Made by a program: the position numbers and the translations under genes
Part shown: positions 13,400 to 17,777 of the stretch, piece by piece
Layout: each line of letters starts with the position of its first letter
How positions within the stretch are numbered: position 1 is the first letter of the stretch
NCBI GenBank assembly: GCA_937959175.1
Contig: CALGAS010000016.1
Location: 1 to 17,777, forward strand
DNA from: an uncultured bacterium
GTDB taxonomy: Bacteria > Planctomycetota > Planctomycetia > Pirellulales > UBA1268
Length of the DNA stretch: 17,777 bases
Reading direction: 5' to 3'
The notes under the pieces: generated by a model
Databases searched by the model: none
What the model was told of the DNA's origin: nothing
The model's input: the letters and a program-made list of their open reading frames with translations, nothing else

Positions 13400-14524
13400 A
13401 TGTCTCCCAGTAACCACTTGGCCGTCCGCTGCCGCTTGGCCGTCCGCTACCGCCTCCTCGCGGCAGCCCTCTGTCTGTCGGCAGGCTGCACGGGGATCGG
13501 CACCCTCCCGCCTGTCCCGCAGGTCTCGCTTGGGCATCAACCCGGCTGCCGGGACGGCGCCTGCGTGCCGCACTGCCCGGTTCGTCCAGACGTCCAGGGT
13601 TACTACGCGACCTCCTGGCGACGCTGGCCGGTCGCGAAAGCCGCCGAGCCCGCGGTCGACGATGGCTCGACACCCGCTGGTGCTCCCCGGTCGGTCGTGC
13701 CTGGCCCCGACGAGGAGTCATCGAGTCCGCAGATCGACGAGTTTCCTGCAACCGATTCCTTCCCGGCAGCTGAGTCGTTCCCGACGGCTCCCCCCCTGCC
13801 GGCGCGTCCGCTGGCTCCCCCGGCCGACGCGGGATCTGGCCCCATGCCGCCACAGCCCCGGCAGCCGGCGCCGGCCACGCCCAGGCCGCTCCCGCCCGCT
13901 CCCAACCAGCCGCCTGCCGCAGAAGAAGAACCAGCTGTTCCGGACTCCGAGGAAAACCTCTTCGAGGCCCGGGCGGCAGACCGCCGCATCGCGGTGATCT
14001 CCTCGCAGGCAGCTGCTGCTCGGGCAGCGTCGGTCATCGAGCAGGAACGCTACACGAAGCAGCTGGTCAACCAGCTCCTCTCCGAGCACGATGGCCGTGT
14101 CCGAGCCCGGATCGTCGAGGAGGCTGCCAGTTTTCAGACAGCGACTGCTGATGCGATCTGTCGCGGCGGCGGTGCCGATCCCGATCCCCGCGTTCGGGCC
14201 GCCACCTGCGAAATCTGGAGACGGCGGGGCGGGGCCGAGGCAATCGCCGTCCTTGCCGAGCGTGGCCGGGAAGACGATGATCTCGGCGTCCGACTGCGGG
14301 CGATCCGGGGCCTGGGTGAACTCGGTGATGAGCAGGCCGTCGCCACGCTGATCGGCCTCCTTGAAGACCCCGATCCGGCCGTCCAGCAACGGGTCTGTCT
14401 GGCGCTGAGCCAGGCGACGGGGCTCCGCCTGGGAGACGACCCCCGGGCCTGGCAGCGGTGGGCCGCCGACCCGGAGGCTTCTCAGCGGTGGTCGCTGTTT
14501 AACAGCCTCCGCGATCTGTTCTGA
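13400..14524 (+). CDS. HEAT-repeat lipoprotein
   Basis: 374 residues from the ATG at 13400. A TTG further upstream (13328) would put ~24 residues before the signal and is rejected. The N-terminus is a lipoprotein signal with lipobox LSAGC and Cys30 as the lipidated residue. A Cys-containing segment and a long Pro/Ala-rich low-complexity linker (~75-190) follow. Residues ~230-345 are HEAT-like helical repeats (VRARIVEEAA, VRLRAIRGLGELGDEQAVATL, VQQRVCLALSQATG). The C-terminus has the D-P-R-A-W-Q-R-W motif often seen at the end of planctomycete HEAT proteins. It is expected to be an envelope-anchored scaffold or protein-interaction factor; no enzymatic residues are evident. A TATCGT after GGC near 13359 is a possible -10. 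The gene converges with PPDK. Confidence 0.85.
   Translation: MSPSNHLAVRCRLAVRYRLLAAALCLSAGCTGIGTLPPVPQVSLGHQPGCRDGACVPHCPVRPDVQGYYATSWRRWPVAKAAEPAVDDGSTPAGAPRSVVPGPDEESSSPQIDEFPATDSFPAAESFPTAPPLPARPLAPPADAGSGPMPPQPRQPAPATPRPLPPAPNQPPAAEEEPAVPDSEENLFEARAADRRIAVISSQAAAARAASVIEQERYTKQLVNQLLSEHDGRVRARIVEEAASFQTATADAICRGGGADPDPRVRAATCEIWRRRGGAEAIAVLAERGREDDDLGVRLRAIRGLGELGDEQAVATLIGLLEDPDPAVQQRVCLALSQATGLRLGDDPRAWQRWAADPEASQRWSLFNSLRDLF
13417..13452 (+). repeat. Tandem 18-bp duplication in the lipoprotein signal peptide
   Basis: Two adjacent copies of CTTGGCCGTCCGCTnCCG (13417-13434, 13435-13452) differ at one base. In frame they give LAVRCR-LAVRYR, so the basic n-region of the signal is doubled, presumably by slippage. 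Confidence 0.8.
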
Positions 14525-14526
14525 GA

Positions 14527-14550
14527 CGGCCGCTCATTCTCCGCCGGCCG
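14527..14550. terminator. CGGCCG pair in the convergent gap before PPDK
   Basis: CGGCCG occurs at 14527-14532 and 14545-14550. Being self-complementary, the two can pair over a 12-base loop. The copies are also part of a direct repeat CGGCCGCTCA (14527-14536, 14545-14554), whose second copy contains the PPDK stop codon. It is a possible weak bidirectional terminator between genes whose stops are 27 bases apart. Confidence 0.25.
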
Positions 14551-14551
14551 C

Positions 14552-17338
14552 TCAGTCCTTGTCCTTGAGTGCCGCCTGGGCCGCCGCCAGCCGGGCCACC
14601 GGCAGCCGCAGCGGCGAGCAGCTGACGTAGTCGAGCCCGAGGTCATGGCAGAAGATCACCGAGTGGGGATCGCCGCCATGCTCGCCGCAGATCCCGAGCT
14701 TGATGTCGCTGCGGGTCTTCTTCCCCTTCTTGACAGCGATCTCCATCAGCTGGCCGACGCCGGAGACGTCGATCGAGGCGAAGGGATTGGCCTTGAAGAT
14801 GCCCTCGTCGGTGTACTTCGGCAGGAAGGAGCCCATGTCGTCGCGGCTCATGCCGAGACAGGTCTGGGTGAGGTCGTTGGTGCCGAACGAGAAGAACTGT
14901 GCCGTCTCGGCGATCTCGTCAGCCGTCAGGGCCCCTCGCGGAATCTCGATCATCGTGCCGACGAGATACTTGATCTTCTGGCCGGTCTCCTTCTGGACCT
15001 GCTCGGCGACCCGGTGGACAACCGCCACCTGATTGTCGAGCTCCTTCTTGAAGCCGACCAGCGGGATCATGATCTCCGGCCGCACCCGGATGCCGTCCTT
15101 CTGCACCGTGGCGGCCGCCTCGAAGACCGCCCGGGCCTGCATCTCCGAGATCTCGGGATAACTGATCCCCAGCCGGCAGCCGCGGTGGCCGAGCATCGGG
15201 TTGAACTCGTGGAGGGCTGCCACCCGCGAACGAACCTTGTCGAGCGGGATCCCGAGCTTCTTGGCGAGGTCGGCCTGGGCCTTCTCCTCGTGCGGCACGA
15301 ACTCATGCAGCGGCGGGTCGAGGAAGCGGATCGTCGCCGGCCGGCCGTCGAGGGCCCGGAAAATGCCCTCGAAGTCTTCCCGCTGGAAGGGGAGCAGCTT
15401 GTTGACCGCCGCCCGCCGGGCCTCCTCGCCGTCGGCCAGGATCATCTCCCGCATCGCGTCGATCCGATCGCCCTCGAAGAACATGTGCTCGGTCCGCGTC
15501 AGGCCGATGCCCTCGGCGCCGAAGCCGATCGCCTGGCGGACCTGCTCGGGCGTGTCGGCATTGGTGCGGAGGCCGAGCTGCCGGTGCTTGTCGGCGAGCT
15601 TCATGATGAAGTCGTAGTACTGGAAGACCTCCGAGTCGGCTGGCTTCATCGTGCCGGCGACGAGCACCTGCTTGAGCTCGCTGTCGGCCGTCTCGATCGC
15701 CCCGGCGAAGACCTCCCCGGTCGAGCCGTTGATTGAGATCGCGTCGCCCTCGCGGAGCGTCTGGCCGGCTGCCGAGAGCGTCCCCTTGCCATAGTCGATC
15801 TGAATCTCACCCGCCCCGGCGACGCAGACCTTGCCCATCTGCCGGGCCACGAGCGCTGCGTGGCTCGAGACGCCGCCGCGGCTTGTGAGGATGCCCTCGG
15901 CGGCGATCATGCCGCGGAGGTCTTCAGGGCTGGTTTCGACGCGGGCCAGGATCACCTTCTCGCCGGTGGCGGCGAGTTCCTCGGCCTTGACGGCCGTAAA
16001 GACCAGCTTCCCGGAGGCCGCTCCCGGGCCAGCCGGCAGGCCGGTGGAGAGAACCCGCCCCTCCTTCTTGGCCGCGGCGTAGGCCTTGCGGTCGAAGATC
16101 GGGGCGAGCAGCTGCGAGAGGGCGTCGGGATCGGCCGAGAGGATCGCATGCTGGGGGGTCATCAGTTTCTGCTTGACCATGTCATGGGCGATCTTCACGT
16201 AGGCCAGCGCCGTCCGCTTGCCGTTCCGCGTCTGCAGCATGTAGAGCTTCTTCTTCTCAACGGTGAACTCGAAGTCCTGGACGTCGCCGAACTTCTTCTC
16301 GAGCGTCGCCCGCACCTTCTCGAGCTGCTTGTAGGTGTTGGCGAAGACGGGATCGTGCTTCATCTCCGCGACCGGCAGCGGTGTCCGCACGCCGGCCACG
16401 ACATCCTCGCCCTGAGCGTTGACGAGATACTCTCCATAGAAGACGTCTTCGCCGGTGGCCGGGTCGCGGGTGAAGGCGACGCCCGTCGCGCAGTCGTCGC
16501 CCATGTTGCCGAAGACCATGCTCTGCACATTGACGGCGGTGCCCCACTCGTCCGGAATCTTGTACTTGCGGCGGTAGATGATGGCCCGCTCGTTCATCCA
16601 GCTGCCGAACACGGCGCCGACCGCCCCCATCAGCTGCTCGAAGGGATCCTGGGGGAACTCCTTGCCCGTCCGCTCCTTGATCAGCCGCAGGTAGCGGCCG
16701 ATCAGCTCGCGGAGGTGCATCTCCTCGAGGTCGGTGTCGCTCTTGATGCCGAGCTGGTGCTTGAGGCCGTCCATCACCTCGTCGAACGGCTCGTGCTCAT
16801 TCTCATGCCGCTTCTGGACACCCATCACCACATCGCCGTACATCTGGATGAAGCGGCGGTAGGAGTCGTAGGCGAAGCGGGGATTGCCGGTGGCGTCGGC
16901 CAGGCCCTTGACCGTCTCGTCGTTGAGGCCGAGGTTGAGGATCGTGTCCATCATGCCCGGCATGCTGTCGCGGGCACCGGAGCGGACGCTGACGAGCAGG
17001 GCGTTGGCGGGATCGCCGAACTTCTTGCCGGTCTCCTTTTCGATCAGCTTGAGGGCGGTCCGGACGCCCTCCTCGAGCCCGGCCGGGAACTTCTTGCCGT
17101 GCTTCTGATAGTCGACGCAGACGGCCGTGGTGATCGTGAACCCGGGGGGCACCGGAAGGCCGATCTTGGTCATCTGGGCGAGATTGGCCCCCTTGCCGCC
17201 CAGCAGATCCCGCATCGTGCCGTCGCCGTCGCACTTCTTCTCGCCGAAGGAGTAGATCATCTTCCCGCCGCGGGACACCTTGGACGCCTTCTTGGCGGGC
17301 TTGCGGGCTGAAGACTTCTTGCGGGTCGAGGTTGCCAT
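14552..17338 (-). CDS. ppdK: Pyruvate, phosphate dikinase
   Basis: 928 residues, longer than the usual ~870-890. The enzyme interconverts pyruvate + ATP + Pi and PEP + AMP + PPi in the cytoplasm, for gluconeogenesis or PPi-linked glycolysis. The N-terminal ATP-grasp domain shows LLGGKGANLAQM (45-56), SVRSGARDSMPGMMDT (117-132) and GVAFTRDPATGE (286-297). The phosphohistidine domain has GGVSSHAA (488-495) with catalytic His493. The PEP/pyruvate barrel has GLTRTEHMF (612-620), SFGTNDLTQT (817-826) and GICGEHGGDP (882-891) with catalytic Cys884. All key residues are present. The threonine two before the histidine in many PPDKs, the regulatory phosphorylation site in plants, is serine here. The first ~26 residues are a Lys/Arg/Ser/Ala-rich extension absent from typical PPDK; Met27 is an alternative start. 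A strong promoter lies upstream, and a weak GAAAGGG precedes the start by 12 bases. Confidence 0.97.
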   Translation of the reverse strand: MATSTRKKSSARKPAKKASKVSRGGKMIYSFGEKKCDGDGTMRDLLGGKGANLAQMTKIGLPVPPGFTITTAVCVDYQKHGKKFPAGLEEGVRTALKLIEKETGKKFGDPANALLVSVRSGARDSMPGMMDTILNLGLNDETVKGLADATGNPRFAYDSYRRFIQMYGDVVMGVQKRHENEHEPFDEVMDGLKHQLGIKSDTDLEEMHLRELIGRYLRLIKERTGKEFPQDPFEQLMGAVGAVFGSWMNERAIIYRRKYKIPDEWGTAVNVQSMVFGNMGDDCATGVAFTRDPATGEDVFYGEYLVNAQGEDVVAGVRTPLPVAEMKHDPVFANTYKQLEKVRATLEKKFGDVQDFEFTVEKKKLYMLQTRNGKRTALAYVKIAHDMVKQKLMTPQHAILSADPDALSQLLAPIFDRKAYAAAKKEGRVLSTGLPAGPGAASGKLVFTAVKAEELAATGEKVILARVETSPEDLRGMIAAEGILTSRGGVSSHAALVARQMGKVCVAGAGEIQIDYGKGTLSAAGQTLREGDAISINGSTGEVFAGAIETADSELKQVLVAGTMKPADSEVFQYYDFIMKLADKHRQLGLRTNADTPEQVRQAIGFGAEGIGLTRTEHMFFEGDRIDAMREMILADGEEARRAAVNKLLPFQREDFEGIFRALDGRPATIRFLDPPLHEFVPHEEKAQADLAKKLGIPLDKVRSRVAALHEFNPMLGHRGCRLGISYPEISEMQARAVFEAAATVQKDGIRVRPEIMIPLVGFKKELDNQVAVVHRVAEQVQKETGQKIKYLVGTMIEIPRGALTADEIAETAQFFSFGTNDLTQTCLGMSRDDMGSFLPKYTDEGIFKANPFASIDVSGVGQLMEIAVKKGKKTRSDIKLGICGEHGGDPHSVIFCHDLGLDYVSCSPLRLPVARLAAAQAALKDKD

Positions 17339-17410
17339 GTGTGTGTGGGGCCCTTTCGGCGCGGAGGAAACTCGGAACTTCTTTCGGCAAAATTGAGAAA
17401 AGTGGCCGCG

Positions 17411-17439
17411 AATCTACGTCCGAGGCCGGGCGCAGTCAA
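17411..17439 (-). promoter_or_regulatory. Sigma-70-type promoter of ppdK
   Basis: On the minus strand TTGACT (17439-17434) and TAGATT (17416-17411) are separated by exactly 17 bases. This matches the -35 at 5 of 6 and the -10 at 4 of 6, the best housekeeping promoter in the window. Transcription would start near 17404, giving a ~65-base leader. Confidence 0.65.
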
Positions 17440-17453
17440 CGTGCGCGAGCCGA

Positions 17454-17472
17454 GGGCGGCCCGGGCCCGCCC
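17454..17472 (-). terminator. GC-rich hairpin after the ThuA-like gene
   Basis: GGGCGG (17454-17459) and CCGCCC (17467-17472) pair around CCCGGGC. On the minus strand it begins ~22 bases after the ThuA-like stop and lies just before the ppdK promoter. There is no T-run, so termination is only plausible. Confidence 0.3.
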
Positions 17473-17494
17473 GAGAACGGCAGACCGCGCCTTC

Positions 17495-17777
17495 CTAGCG
17501 GCTTGCGGCGGGCTCCGCCTCGAGCCAGGTGCCGGCGGCGGGCGTGCCGTCGGCAGCAAGCCTGCCGGTGGTCCAGAGCAGCCCCCGACAGATCAGATCG
17601 AGGTAGCGGGAGTCGCCGACGGTCTCATTGTTGTGGCCGAGCGAGGTGCTGAAGATTCGGGTTTTGTTGGGCCCGTATGCATTCGTCCAGGCGACTACGG
17701 CCTCGGCCTCGGTCGGCTCGGTCTGTCGGCCGCGGGGCGGGAGCGTCTGCACGCCCGTCGCCAGCGTGGCGGCCGAG
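17495..17777 (-). CDS. ThuA-like domain protein, C-terminal part (5' end outside window)
   Basis: The minus-strand frame is open from the right edge to a TAG at 17495-17497, giving ~93 residues. A GTG at 17752 is internal, not the start. AVVAWTNAYGPNKTRIFSTS, then LGHNNETVGDSRYLDLICRG and LLW match the C-terminal end of the ThuA-like (trehalose-utilisation family, glutamine-amidotransferase-like) domain: a strand, the conserved LGH, then a closing 'RGLLW' helix. Planctomycetes carry many such proteins, often near Gfo/Idh/MocA and c-heme dehydrogenase genes in carbohydrate loci; the biochemical role is unsettled. A short Ala/Glu-rich tail follows. Transcription runs toward ppdK, but ppdK has its own promoter in the gap. 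Confidence 0.85.
   Translation of the reverse strand, partial: SAATLATGVQTLPPRGRQTEPTEAEAVVAWTNAYGPNKTRIFSTSLGHNNETVGDSRYLDLICRGLLWTTGRLAADGTPAAGTWLEAEPAASR

Noticed and set aside
15860..17311. 483-codon plus-strand frame opposite ppdK.
   Set aside because: It mirrors the codon bias of PPDK, which has every catalytic motif on the other strand; the Leu/Glu/Arg-rich translation resembles no family.
1..17777. CRISPR array, toxin-antitoxin pair, complete insertion sequence or phage module.
   Set aside because: Reading both strands showed no regularly spaced repeats, no transposase with terminal repeats and no compact two-gene toxin-antitoxin layout; only the recombinase remnant suggests past mobility.

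Overview
The window looks like chromosomal DNA from a GC-rich planctomycete, most likely of the Pirellulales type. The evidence is a set of family signatures typical of that phylum: a Pirellula/Verrucomicrobium-type c-heme domain behind HEAT repeats, a XylR-like regulator joining a LacI-type sensor to an AraC helix-turn-helix, two divergent Gfo/Idh/MocA oxidoreductases (one with a Tat signal), a large exported protein with a PEP-CTERM sorting tail, a ThuA-like protein and a HEAT-repeat lipoprotein. No species can be named from this alone.

Layout. Bases 1-4290 (all +) hold the 3' part of a PVC-type c-heme dehydrogenase-like protein, a Gfo/Idh/MocA protein lacking the usual catalytic lysine, a nested-palindrome REP-like repeat, and a XylR-type regulator. 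Bases 4291-5108 look like an old integration scar: the C-terminal remnant of a probable tyrosine recombinase followed by tRNA-Arg(CCT). Bases 5109-8370 hold a cluster of inverted repeats, a near-consensus sigma-54 (-24/-12) promoter, and a 990-residue exported endonuclease/exonuclease/phosphatase-fold protein with a PEP-CTERM anchor. Bases 8390-11101 (-) hold a Tat-exported oxidoreductase and a LarA-like (DUF2088) protein. A small secreted Cys-rich protein (+) converges with a DASS/SLC13 carboxylate transporter (-) across a strong hairpin. A HEAT-repeat lipoprotein (+) diverges from the transporter and converges with pyruvate, phosphate dikinase (-), which has a clear sigma-70-type promoter. 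A ThuA-like gene (-) runs off the right edge.

How the genes fit together. There is no single long operon. The left block fits the sugar and polyol oxidation repertoire of planctomycetes (c-heme dehydrogenase, Gfo/Idh/MocA, XylR). The transporter and PPDK suggest C4-acid and pyruvate/PEP metabolism but are not co-transcribed. The most interesting unit is the PEP-CTERM gene with its sigma-54-type promoter and upstream dyads. It parallels the PrsK/PrsR-RpoN control known for PEP-CTERM proteins in proteobacteria, and here would govern a surface-exposed nuclease- or phosphatase-like enzyme. I found no CRISPR array, defence island or complete mobile element.
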